64,000 bases of DNA from JAQUGA01 sp038210985. GTDB lineage: Bacteria > Bacteroidota > Bacteroidia > Bacteroidales > WCHB1-69. Of this stretch, positions 28,888-36,082 are shown one piece after another. The stretch's first letter is position 1; each line of letters starts with the position of its first letter. The position numbers were made by a program, and so were the translations under genes. The stretch covers positions 1 through 64,000 of the forward strand of contig JBBQWB010000001.1 of assembly GCA_038210985.1 (NCBI GenBank), in the 5' to 3' direction. The notes beneath the pieces were generated by a model that searched no databases, was not told the origin of the DNA, and saw nothing but the letters and a program-made list of their open reading frames with translations.

Positions 28888-28986
28888 TAATTGATTGTTT
28901 CTTTTATTCAAATATTGTTTCTCCTTAAAGTTGAGAAACCTCTAATGTAAACGCCCTTATGGATGGCGACTTAGATGAGTTTATAA
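28888..28986. repeat. Hybrid scar: copy of fcl 3' region joined to copy of prfB 3' end
   Basis: Positions 28888-28942 match 30410-30464, the spacer and last codons of fcl; the first 27 bp are identical and about 47 of 55 bp agree overall. Positions 28943-28986 match 28659-28702, inside the end of prfB, at 42 of 44 bp. The two copies abut directly. This is what a tandem duplication of the prfB-fcl interval would leave at its junction. Confidence 0.7.
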
Positions 28987-29004
28987 TAATAAACTGCAAA
29001 ACAA

Positions 29005-29033
29005 TTTGAATATTTAAAAAATAACTATATTTG
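29005..29033 (+). promoter_or_regulatory. Promoter of the variable FGE-fold gene
   Basis: TTTG (29005-29008), a 17-bp gap, then TATATTTG (29026-29033) fits the Bacteroidota promoter well. The start codon is about 195 bp further on, leaving a long leader. Confidence 0.6.
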
Positions 29034-29055
29034 TAAAAAAATAAGAACAAGCATA

Positions 29056-29200
29056 AACCGTACAAAGCCTTCTGAATTTGGCTGTATAAGAACGGTTTTT
29101 CCTTTGTTAGAAACTCGTTACCCACCATAATAAAAACAATATCGACAACGAACTAAAAAGGAAAAGATAAACAAAGGAGATAGCCGAAACTCCTTTAAAG
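29056..29200 (+). promoter_or_regulatory. Structured 5' leader of the FGE-fold gene
   Basis: The leader can form a stem with AAACCGT/ACGGTTT arms enclosing an inner AGCC/GGCT pairing, followed by TTTTCC, and a second stem with AAAGGAG/CTCCTTT arms near 29177-29200. The first resembles a weak terminator. No known riboswitch class is recognised. Confidence 0.35.
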
Positions 29201-29228
29201 AGTAGGCAAGTTTTAAAAATAACGATTT

Positions 29229-29984
29229 ATGAAAAAGAACATTTTAAGTTTAGTGTTTGTAAGTTTGGTGTTATTTGCGACTGCCCAAACCAAACCCCCC
29301 AGCGCATGGGCAAGCATCCCAGCCGGCACCTTTACCATGGGCAGCCCAACAAGCGAAGTTGACAGGAGTTCAGATGAAACCCAGCATCAGGTAACATTAA
29401 GTGCTTTTAAAATGAGTAAATACGAAGTAACCTTCGAGCAATACGATGCCTTTTGCGATGCCACAGGCAGAGAAAAACCCGACGATGCAGGGTGGGGACG
29501 AGGCAAACGCCCTGTAATAAATGTAAGCTGGGACGATGCCACAGCTTTTGCCGAGTGGATGGGATGTCGCTTGCCGACAGAAGCCGAATGGGAATATGCG
29601 TGCCGTGCAGGAACAACTACGCCATTTAGCACAGGTAACAACCTAACTACTTCGCAGGCAAATTATGATGGCAATTATCCATATAACGATAACGCAGAAG
29701 GTGAGTACCGTCAAAAAACCTTGCCTGTTGGCAGTTTTACCGCCAATGCTTATGGTTTGTTTGATATGCATGGCAATTTGTGGGAGTGGTGCAGCGACTG
29801 GGATGGTGATTATTCAAGCGGAGCACAAACTAATCCTAAAGGTGCTGCATCGGGGTCGAACCGCATGCGTCGCGGCGGTAGCTGGTCCGACGGTGCGCAG
29901 TTTTGCCGGAGTGCGCGCCGCAACCGCAACTATCCCGACGGTAGCGGCGACAGCATTGGCTTCCGCCTTGTGTCCCCCAAGTAA
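29229..29984 (+). CDS. Secreted FGE/C-type-lectin-fold protein, probable DGR target
   Basis: This 251-residue protein has a signal peptide (to about ATAQ, residue 20) and one formylglycine-generating-enzyme-like (SUMF1) domain: IPAGTFTMGS, MSKYEVTFEQYD, RLPTEAEWEYACRAG, GLFDMHGNLWEWCSDW, RRGGSW and IGFRLV. It ends right after IGFRLV. Both the fold and the terminal position are those of DGR variable proteins such as Treponema TvpA, and the last 90 or so bases have the codon pattern expected of adenine mutagenesis (see the variable-region entry). It is therefore more likely a displayed or secreted binding protein than an enzyme. The gene is visibly GC-richer than its neighbours, especially at the 3' end. 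No DGR reverse transcriptase or template is in the window. Confidence 0.85.
   Translation: MKKNILSLVFVSLVLFATAQTKPPSAWASIPAGTFTMGSPTSEVDRSSDETQHQVTLSAFKMSKYEVTFEQYDAFCDATGREKPDDAGWGRGKRPVINVSWDDATAFAEWMGCRLPTEAEWEYACRAGTTTPFSTGNNLTTSQANYDGNYPYNDNAEGEYRQKTLPVGSFTANAYGLFDMHGNLWEWCSDWDGDYSSGAQTNPKGAASGSNRMRRGGSWSDGAQFCRSARRNRNYPDGSGDSIGFRLVSPK
29865..29969 (+). other. Candidate DGR variable region (VR)
   Basis: Between the invariant codons for GGSW and IGFRL, 15 candidate codons all end in C or T: TCC, GAC and GGT from 29886; TTT at 29901; CGC at 29916; AAC, CGC, AAC and TAT at 29922-29933; then GAC, GGT, AGC, GGC, GAC and AGC from 29937. That is what results when AAC/AAT codons of a template repeat are randomised at their two adenines. 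The codons between them (Ala-Gln, Cys-Arg-Ser-Ala, Pro) are those kept constant in FGE-type VRs. The template itself is not in the window. Confidence 0.75.
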
Positions 29985-30035
29985 TACCAATACTTATTTC
30001 AAATTAGTCCAGCTGATAATTTGAAATTTAGTATG

Positions 30036-30116
30036 GTTTATGCCGATAGAGTTTCTGTTATAGTGCAAAAGATGTTTATTGAATTGGACTATTACAGAAA
30101 CCGTAACGGTATAAAC
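30036..30116. repeat. 33-bp imperfect inverted repeat downstream of the VR
   Basis: Arms at 30036-30068 and 30084-30116 match at 27 of 33 positions when one is inverted, with a 15-bp loop; the longest exact block is GTTTCTGT. It starts 52 bp after the stop codon. DGR targets in other systems carry a hairpin after the VR that aids retrohoming; here the stem is longer and further away, so a decayed insertion element is the alternative. Confidence 0.7.
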
Positions 30117-30137
30117 AGTGGAAAAATCCTTCCTTTA

Positions 30138-30162
30138 AGCCAAAAAAATGAGTTGGCTTAAA
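30138..30162 (+). terminator. Possible terminator or repeat hairpin after the FGE-fold gene
   Basis: TAAGCCAA and TTGGCTTA form a perfect 8-bp stem around a 9-nt loop. It is followed by a purine-rich stretch rather than by T, so it would be a weak terminator at best. Confidence 0.35.
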
Positions 30163-30211
30163 AGCGAGGGAGGGACGACCGAAGCGTAAAAGCCAACGAG
30201 TAATAATATAA

Positions 30212-30412
30212 TACCGCCTTTGGCGGTCGAAAAATTTTTTGAAAAATGCAGATACGTTTACTGAAATTAAAAATTTAAAGAAATTGTCTGGATATAAACA
30301 TGCTTTTCGTATTAAAGTAGGAAATTATCGAATTGGAGTTTTTATAGAAAACAGTATTGTTGAATTTGCCAGAATTGCACACAGAAAAGATGTTTACAAT
30401 TTATTTCCATAA
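30212..30412 (+). pseudogene. RelE/ParE-family toxin, N-terminally truncated remnant
   Basis: An open frame of about 66 codons with no start codon ends at the TAA at 30410. Its translation includes TEIKNLKKLSGYKHAFRIKV, then GNYRIGVF and HRKDVYNLFP, the C-terminal two-thirds of a RelE/ParE ribosome-dependent or gyrase toxin, with the conserved YRI and HRKDVY residues. The expected first 20-30 residues are replaced by a CCGCC/GGCGG hairpin (30214-30226), and a stop lies just upstream. No antitoxin gene flanks it. It is a dead fragment. Confidence 0.75.
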
Positions 30413-30446
30413 TTGATTGTTTCTTTTATTCAAATAAAGTTCCTCA

Positions 30447-31394
30447 TTAATTTTGAGGAACTTCTTTTGCTAATTTTTGCAGATACCAGTTATAAACAAT
30501 AGCAATCCCTTCTTCTAAAGAGGTTTTGTATGTCCATCCCGAGTTTTTCAACAAACTAACATCCAATAGTTTTCGAGGAGTTCCGTCGGGTTTTGATAAA
30601 TCATTGACAATATCACCTTGATACCCAACAATTTTTTTAACCAAATTGGATAATTCAGCAATAGAAATATCTTCGCCTGTTCCTACATTTACATGCGACT
30701 CTTCGTTGTAATTCAACATTAAATGCAACAAGGCATTAGCAAGGTCTTCTACAAATAAAAACTCTCGCATTGGTTTTCCTGTTCCCCACATTACAACTTC
30801 GGGTGCATTGTTTATTTTTGCTTCATGAAATTTGCGAATTAAAGCTGGCAAAACATGTGAGCTTTGTAAATCGAAATTATCATTTATTCCATATAAATTT
30901 GTGGGCATTGCCGAAATAAAATTGCAAGCGTATTGACGGCGATAATACTTACATAATTCAATTCCTGTGATTTTAGCAATTGCATAAGCTTCGTTGGTTG
31001 GTTCCAAAGAGTTTGTAAGTAAATATTCTTCTTTAATAGGTTGATCCGCAAACTTTGGATAAATACAAGAACTTCCTAAAAAAAGAAGTTTTTCAACATT
31101 GTTTAAATAAGCAGAATGAATAATATTTGCTTCAATCATTAAATTGTCGTACAAAAATTCTGCAGGATAAGTATTGTTGGCATGAATTCCACCAACTTTT
31201 GCAGCTGCTAAAAAAACAAATTCAGGTTTGTTTGAGGCAAAAAACTTTTCCACATCAGCTTGTCTACGAAGGTCGAGTTGATGTATATCGGCTGTAATAA
31301 TGTTTGTAAATCCGTTGTTTTGCAAAGTACGCATAATTGCACTTCCAACTAAGCCAGTGTGACCAGCTACGTATATTTTACTATCTTTTTTCAT
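30447..31394 (-). CDS. fcl: GDP-L-fucose synthase
   Basis: This 315-residue SDR-family enzyme carries out the epimerase and reductase steps from GDP-4-keto-6-deoxymannose to GDP-L-fucose. It shows the Rossmann motif GHTGLVGSA near the N-terminus, LFLGSSCIYPKFADQPIKEE with the catalytic serine and cysteine region, and YAIAKITG with the Tyr-Lys pair. gmd, which makes its substrate, is encoded 18 bp upstream in the same operon. GDP-fucose would feed surface polysaccharide. Its 3' end and the following spacer have a degraded copy at 28888-28942. Confidence 0.95.
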   Translation of the reverse strand: MKKDSKIYVAGHTGLVGSAIMRTLQNNGFTNIITADIHQLDLRRQADVEKFFASNKPEFVFLAAAKVGGIHANNTYPAEFLYDNLMIEANIIHSAYLNNVEKLLFLGSSCIYPKFADQPIKEEYLLTNSLEPTNEAYAIAKITGIELCKYYRRQYACNFISAMPTNLYGINDNFDLQSSHVLPALIRKFHEAKINNAPEVVMWGTGKPMREFLFVEDLANALLHLMLNYNEESHVNVGTGEDISIAELSNLVKKIVGYQGDIVNDLSKPDGTPRKLLDVSLLKNSGWTYKTSLEEGIAIVYNWYLQKLAKEVPQN

Positions 31395-31412
31395 GTTATT
31401 TAATTTGTCTTA

Positions 31413-32495
31413 TTATGGTCGCATTTTGATATTGTGTTCACGAATAACATAATCTAAATCAAAATCAACCATGATATTTACTAATTCTTCAAAACTTGTT
31501 TTATGAGGATTCCAGCCTAGTAATTTTTGGGCTTTAGTTGGGTCGCCGCAAAGTTGTTCAACTTCAGCAGGACGAAAATATTTTGGGTCAACTTCAACTA
31601 TTACTTCTCCTGTTTTTAAGTTAACTCCCTTTTCGTTTATTCCAGTTCCTTCCCAAATAATGTCTATACCAGCTCGTTTAAAACTCAAGGTGCAAAATTC
31701 TCGAACGGTTCTCATTTGCCCAGTTGCAATAACAAAATCTTCGGGTGTTTCATGCTGTAAAATCATCCACATACATTCCACAAAATCTTTGGCATAACCC
31801 CAATCGCGAAGAGCATCGATATTACCTAGATATAATTTTTTTTGCAAACCGTGAGCAATTCGTGCAACCGCTAAAGTTATTTTTCGAGTAACAAAAGTTT
31901 CGCCACGACGTTCGCTTTCGTGGTTAAACAAAATTCCGTTTACAGCATACATTCCGTATGATTCACGATAGTTTTTAGTAATCCAAAAGGCATATAATTT
32001 TGCAACTCCGTAAGGCGAGCGAGGGTAAAATGGAGTAGTTTCTTTTTGAGGAACTTCCTGAACCTTTCCAAATAATTCGGAAGTGGAAGCTTGATAAATT
32101 TTTGTTTTCTTTTCTAAGCCCAATATCCTAACAGCTTCTAAAATTCGCAGTGTGCCAACTGCATCCGATTCGGCGGTATATTCAGGAACTTCAAACGAAA
32201 CTTTTACATGCGATTGAGCGGCAAGGTTGTAAATTTCGTTGGGTAAAACTGTTTGAATAATCCGTATTAAGGATGAGGAATCGGTCATGTCGCCATAGTG
32301 TAAATTAATACTGCGACTTTTTTTCATGTCTTCAATCCATTCTTCAAAATATAAATGCTCGATTCGACCAGTGTTAAACGTTGAAGCACGACGCATTATA
32401 CCATGAACTTCATATCCTTTATCTAATAAAAATTCGGCTAAAAACGAACCGTCTTGTCCTGTAATGCCAGTAATTAAAGCTCTTTTTTTTGACAT
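31413..32495 (-). CDS. gmd: GDP-mannose 4,6-dehydratase
   Basis: This 360-residue SDR enzyme converts GDP-mannose to GDP-4-keto-6-deoxymannose using bound NADP. It begins ALITGITGQDGSFLAEFLLD, the diagnostic Gmd start, and contains STSELFGKVQEVPQ and YGVAKLYAFW with the catalytic residues, followed by the NHESERRGETFV segment. The length is standard. It lies between the WbpP-like epimerase (26 bp upstream) and fcl (18 bp downstream). Confidence 0.96.
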   Translation of the reverse strand: MSKKRALITGITGQDGSFLAEFLLDKGYEVHGIMRRASTFNTGRIEHLYFEEWIEDMKKSRSINLHYGDMTDSSSLIRIIQTVLPNEIYNLAAQSHVKVSFEVPEYTAESDAVGTLRILEAVRILGLEKKTKIYQASTSELFGKVQEVPQKETTPFYPRSPYGVAKLYAFWITKNYRESYGMYAVNGILFNHESERRGETFVTRKITLAVARIAHGLQKKLYLGNIDALRDWGYAKDFVECMWMILQHETPEDFVIATGQMRTVREFCTLSFKRAGIDIIWEGTGINEKGVNLKTGEVIVEVDPKYFRPAEVEQLCGDPTKAQKLLGWNPHKTSFEELVNIMVDFDLDYVIREHNIKMRP

Positions 32496-32521
32496 AATAT
32501 TTTTGATTTCAATAATTTACA

Positions 32522-33514
32522 TTAACTCAAGTTTTCCCAATACCATTTGCAAGCTTCTTTTAAACCTTCTTTAAAAAACAATACAGGTTTGTAATCTAAG
32601 TATTTTTTAATTTTTTCGATAGATGCAAGGGAGTGAGGAACGTCGCCTTTTCGTTCGGCACCATATATTATAGAAGCGTTTGCAATTTCGGTATTAAATT
32701 CCGAAAGATTTTCGATTAGTAACTCTGCCAGCACTTTTAGGGATGTTTGTTCGCTACAAGCAACATTATAAATTTGATTAACAGCATCGGGTTTGCTTGT
32801 TGTTGCTGCTAAATGACTTGCCAAAATAACATTTTCGACATGGGTAAAGTCTCGCGAAAAACTGCCGTCGCCATTAATTGTAATAGGTTCTTTTTTAAGA
32901 AGTTGTGAAACAAATTTTGGAATTACCGCCGAATAAGTACTAAAAGGATCTTGACGATTACCATACACATTAAAATATCGCAAACCAATTAATTCCATGC
33001 CATATAATTTTGCAAAAACATCGGCATATAATTCGTTTACATATTTTGTAACAGCATACGGTGATAGGGGTTTTCCGATTTTTTCTTCAATTTTTGGCAA
33101 TTCTTCCAAATCGCCATAAGTTGAAGAACTGCAAGCATAAACAAATCGTTTAATTTTGGCATCGCGAGCAGCCACCAACATATTTAAAAATCCTGAAACA
33201 TTTACGTCGTTTGAGGTAATAGGATCGTTGATAGAACGAGGAACAGAACCTAAAGCAGCTTCATGTAGCACCACGTCAACCCCGTTTACAGCATTTTTGC
33301 AATCGGTTAGATTCCTAATATCTCCTTCTATTAAACAAAAGTTTGAATTGGCAAAAAATGGCTGAATGTTCTCTTTTTTACCAGTAGAAAAATTGTCCAA
33401 ACAAATAACTTGATTGTTAAAAGCCAATAAGTTTTCGCATAAATTTGAACCAATAAAACCAGCACCGCCAGTAACCAAAACTTTTTTACCGACTATTTTA
33501 TTTCTGTTGTCCAT
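32522..33514 (-). CDS. WbpP-like UDP-N-acetylglucosamine 4-epimerase
   Basis: This 330-residue SDR-family epimerase has VLVTGGAGFIGSNLCENLL at the N-terminus and the SPYAVTK catalytic Tyr-Lys pair. The segment AALGSVPRSINDP is characteristic of WbpP/TviC-type enzymes, which prefer N-acetylated UDP-hexoses over UDP-glucose. It is the first gene of the three-gene nucleotide-sugar operon, with gmd 26 bp downstream. The product would be UDP-GalNAc or a related sugar for O-antigen or capsule. Family membership is sure; the preference for the N-acetyl sugar is inferred from the motif. Confidence 0.88.
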   Translation of the reverse strand: MDNRNKIVGKKVLVTGGAGFIGSNLCENLLAFNNQVICLDNFSTGKKENIQPFFANSNFCLIEGDIRNLTDCKNAVNGVDVVLHEAALGSVPRSINDPITSNDVNVSGFLNMLVAARDAKIKRFVYACSSSTYGDLEELPKIEEKIGKPLSPYAVTKYVNELYADVFAKLYGMELIGLRYFNVYGNRQDPFSTYSAVIPKFVSQLLKKEPITINGDGSFSRDFTHVENVILASHLAATTSKPDAVNQIYNVACSEQTSLKVLAELLIENLSEFNTEIANASIIYGAERKGDVPHSLASIEKIKKYLDYKPVLFFKEGLKEACKWYWENLS

Positions 33515-33590
33515 TATTTTTGATTAAGCAACAAAGATAATCATTCAGTATTAGTTATAAAAATAAATACAAGAAATAAGATTAAATTTT

Positions 33591-33836
33591 ACTGTTGTCC
33601 GATAAAAACTAATTATAATTATGCAATATTCAGATATTCAGCATTATAACAGCATGAATATTATTGATGGTTTGGTTTTTATTGATTTAGATTCCTATTT
33701 TATTTTCAACACTTTTGCACCAACCTTAAGTGGTGGTGTTGAAAATCAAATAGTTAGAATCAAATTTTCAATATTTCTTCGCTAGCTAGCGGAGAATTAA
33801 AGGGCAAAAAATATTGAAAATTTATCGGACATTTGT
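33591..33836 (+). mobile_element. MITE-like element, family B, copy 1 (246 bp)
   Basis: Flanked by an exact 11-bp direct repeat, GATTAAATTTT (33580-33590 and 33837-33847). The ends, ACTGTTGTCCGATAAA and, inverted, ACAAATGTCCGATAAA, agree at 13 of 16 positions. The interior holds a GTTGAAAA-armed hairpin and a 15-bp inverted repeat (AAATTTTCAATATTT type) around a CGCTAGCTAGCG palindrome. There is no transposase. An 11-bp duplication is the size made by several IS4-family groups, so the parent may be of that type. Confidence 0.75.
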
Positions 33837-33916
33837 GATTAAATTTTTCTATTTCACAAAATATCAAATTATTATTTTAAGAAAATTTGTATTTTGAAAA
33901 CAATTTCACGCTTTTT

Positions 33917-33942
33917 TTTGATAAATAAAAAGTGTACTTTTG
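33917..33942 (+). promoter_or_regulatory. Candidate promoter of thyA-folA
   Basis: TTTG (33917-33920) and TACTTTTG (33935-33942) resemble the Bacteroidota -33/-7 pair, with a short 14-bp gap. The -7 box lies 55 bp before the thyA start codon and 80 bp after the MITE. Confidence 0.45.
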
Positions 33943-33996
33943 AATCTAATTTTAAAATAATCGAAAAAGTTTTATAGTTTTGAATAAAATTGAATT

Positions 33997-34791
33997 ATGC
34001 AAACATACCTTAATCTCTTATCGCATGTAATCGAAAATGGAAATTTTAAGCCTGACCGCACAGGAACAGGTACTTATAGCGTTTTTGGTTATCAAATGCG
34101 CTACGATTTAACTCAAGGATTTCCTCTTTTGACTACAAAAAAAGTACATCTTCGGTCAATTATTCACGAACTCTTATGGTTTTTAAAAGGGAGTACAAAC
34201 ATAGCTTATTTAAAAGAAAACAAAGTAAGTATTTGGGACGAATGGGCAGATAGCAATGGGAATTTAGGACCCATATATGGCTATCAATGGCGAAGTTGGC
34301 CAAATTACACAGGTGGAAACATCGACCAAATATCGGAAGTAATTGAACAAATAAAAACAAATCCCGATTCCCGACGCTTAATTGTAAGTGCCTGGAATGT
34401 AGGTCAAATAAGTGAAATGAATTTGCCACCTTGCCACATATTATTTCAATTTTATGTCTGTAATGGAGAATTATCGTGTCAACTTTATCAACGCAGTGCC
34501 GATATTTTTTTGGGAGTTCCTTTTAATATCGCTTCTTATGCTTTATTAACTATGATGATTGCTCAGGTTACTGGTTTAAAAGCGAAAGAATTTATTCATA
34601 CTTTGGGCGATGCTCACATTTATTCAAACCATCTGGAGCAAGCAAAACTCCAGCTTACACGTGCTCCAAAACACCAACCTCAAATGAGCATAAATCAAAA
34701 AGTGAACAACATTTTTGATTTTGTATTTGATGACTTTATATTAACTAACTACGAGCCACATCCGCATATTAAAGCCGATGTTGCTGTTTAA
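33997..34791 (+). CDS. thyA: Thymidylate synthase
   Basis: This 264-residue ThyA methylates dUMP to dTMP using methylene-tetrahydrofolate. The start (YLNLLSHVIENG), DRTGTGT, the LWFLKG segment, the catalytic cysteine in LPPCHILFQFYV and the folate- and dUMP-binding QRSADIFLGVPFNIASYA stretch are all present. The length equals that of the E. coli enzyme. folA, which regenerates the folate cofactor, starts 13 bp after its stop codon. Confidence 0.97.
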   Translation: MQTYLNLLSHVIENGNFKPDRTGTGTYSVFGYQMRYDLTQGFPLLTTKKVHLRSIIHELLWFLKGSTNIAYLKENKVSIWDEWADSNGNLGPIYGYQWRSWPNYTGGNIDQISEVIEQIKTNPDSRRLIVSAWNVGQISEMNLPPCHILFQFYVCNGELSCQLYQRSADIFLGVPFNIASYALLTMMIAQVTGLKAKEFIHTLGDAHIYSNHLEQAKLQLTRAPKHQPQMSINQKVNNIFDFVFDDFILTNYEPHPHIKADVAV

Positions 34792-34804
34792 TCAATTAAT
34801 CAAT

Positions 34805-35296
34805 ATGAATAATTTATCTATTATTGTTGCAGTTGGAAAAAACCTAGAAATTGGGAAAGACAATAAGCTCCTATGGCATATTAGTGAAGATTTAAAACAT
34901 TTTAAAACATTAACTTTAGGTCAAACCGTTGTGATGGGCGAAAATACTTGGTATTCGCTCCCTAAACACCCACTTCCAAATCGTAAAAATATAGTTTTAA
35001 GCCATAATGAAGATTTAGTTATCGATGGTGCTAATGTTTTTAGTAGTATTGACGATTTTTTAGATTTTGTTAAAACCGAAGAAAAAGTGTTTATAATTGG
35101 AGGAGCCTCAATTTATAGTCAATTTATCGATATTGTGGACACAATGTATATTACGCGTGTGGATATGGATTTTGAAGCAGACACATTTTTTCCGGATATT
35201 TATGACCAAATATGGAACTTAACAAACGGAAATAACTGGAAACACGACGCTGAATCAAATTTGGATTATTGTTTTGAAACCTATCATAGAAAATAA
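34805..35296 (+). CDS. folA: Dihydrofolate reductase
   Basis: This 163-residue enzyme reduces dihydrofolate to tetrahydrofolate. I start it at 34805 (MNNLSIIVAVGKNLEIGK), where the family begins; a start at 34778 would overlap thyA and add nine unconserved residues. The LLWHISEDLKHF helix, VVMGENTWYSLP and the NADPH-binding IIGGASIY are visible. The thyA-folA pair is a functional unit, since ThyA produces the dihydrofolate that FolA recycles. The next gene starts 30 bp later. Confidence 0.95.
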   Translation: MNNLSIIVAVGKNLEIGKDNKLLWHISEDLKHFKTLTLGQTVVMGENTWYSLPKHPLPNRKNIVLSHNEDLVIDGANVFSSIDDFLDFVKTEEKVFIIGGASIYSQFIDIVDTMYITRVDMDFEADTFFPDIYDQIWNLTNGNNWKHDAESNLDYCFETYHRK

Positions 35297-35326
35297 TTAA
35301 TGGATAATTAAATCAATATTAAGCAA

Positions 35327-35887
35327 ATGAAAAAACATTTTTTATGGATTACGTTGGCACTTATTACATTTTGCATGTCGGGTTATGCACAAAAAGGCAA
35401 AAATCAGGTTGAGCCCCCAGTAATGCCTATCGACTCGATAACAAAACAAATAACGTATCGCGAAGTGGTTCAAGTAGAAGGCACAAAAGATGAATTATTC
35501 GACAGAGCAGGGGAGTGGATAATAAAACAGTACAAAATAACTTCCGAGGTAATCGATAGTACAAATAAAGAAAAAGGATTAATTCATTGTTCTTCAAGGG
35601 TTAAGATATGGGGAACAGCAAAAGATGGCACAAGAACATTGTCGGGATTGGTAAATTACAATTTAACCATAGATACAAAAGAGGGTAGATATCGCTACAC
35701 TTTTACTCGATTTTCGTTAAAAAGTACAGCTTTTAACCCAATTGAACCTTGGCTTGATAGTACAAATAAAGAGTGGTTTCCAGCACGATACGATAATTTA
35801 AAAGAAGTGAATGAACAAATAAATGAAATTATAAAAAGTTTAAAAGAGAGCATGAAACCAAAAGTGAATGTTTCTGACGATTGGTAG
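35327..35887 (+). CDS. DUF4468 domain secreted protein
   Basis: This 186-residue protein has a signal peptide ending near SGYAQ. The mature part begins with the pattern PIDSITKQITYREVVQVEG, then TKDELFDRAGEWI, which matches DUF4468, a Bacteroidota domain with a predicted TBP-like fold. Basic residues and beta strands continue through GRYRYTFTRFS. It is probably periplasmic or at the cell surface; the function is unknown. It follows folA by 30 bp but need not be functionally linked. A spacer of about 195 bp with no recognised signal follows. Confidence 0.8.
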   Translation: MKKHFLWITLALITFCMSGYAQKGKNQVEPPVMPIDSITKQITYREVVQVEGTKDELFDRAGEWIIKQYKITSEVIDSTNKEKGLIHCSSRVKIWGTAKDGTRTLSGLVNYNLTIDTKEGRYRYTFTRFSLKSTAFNPIEPWLDSTNKEWFPARYDNLKEVNEQINEIIKSLKESMKPKVNVSDDW

Positions 35888-36082
35888 TTTATTAATATAA
35901 ACTTGTATTATAATTTCAAATAAAAGATTAACAAAACTTTAAGTAGATATTTGAACAGTGGAACTTATAAATATTATTACATTTGCATCTATTTTAAAAA
36001 AAGGGAATAAAAAAATTGACTTTTAAAATTAATTGTATTAATTTTAAAAAATAAATCTTAAGCATAAGAGAAATAAATTTGT

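Noticed and set aside
28659..28986. attL/attR pair of an integrative element at the 3' end of prfB
   Set aside because: The 44-bp repeat is only 284 bp apart, no integrase is present, and the adjoining fcl-like sequence fits a tandem duplication better.
29056..29098. Group II intron domain V-like hairpin in the leader of the FGE-fold gene
   Set aside because: The AAACCGT/ACGGTTT arms recall domain V, but the spacing is too long, the GAAA tetraloop and bulge are absent, and no intron protein or other domains are present.
29665..30024. Open frame of 119 codons on the plus strand overlapping the FGE-fold gene
   Set aside because: It is an out-of-phase shadow of the GC-rich variable-protein gene; the translated protein has no family pattern, whereas the main frame has a full FGE domain.
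30034..30162. Small open frame (about 42 codons) after the FGE-fold gene as an Avd-like accessory protein
   Set aside because: It lies almost wholly inside the 33-bp inverted repeat and its following hairpin, is far shorter than Avd, and shows no helical-bundle pattern.
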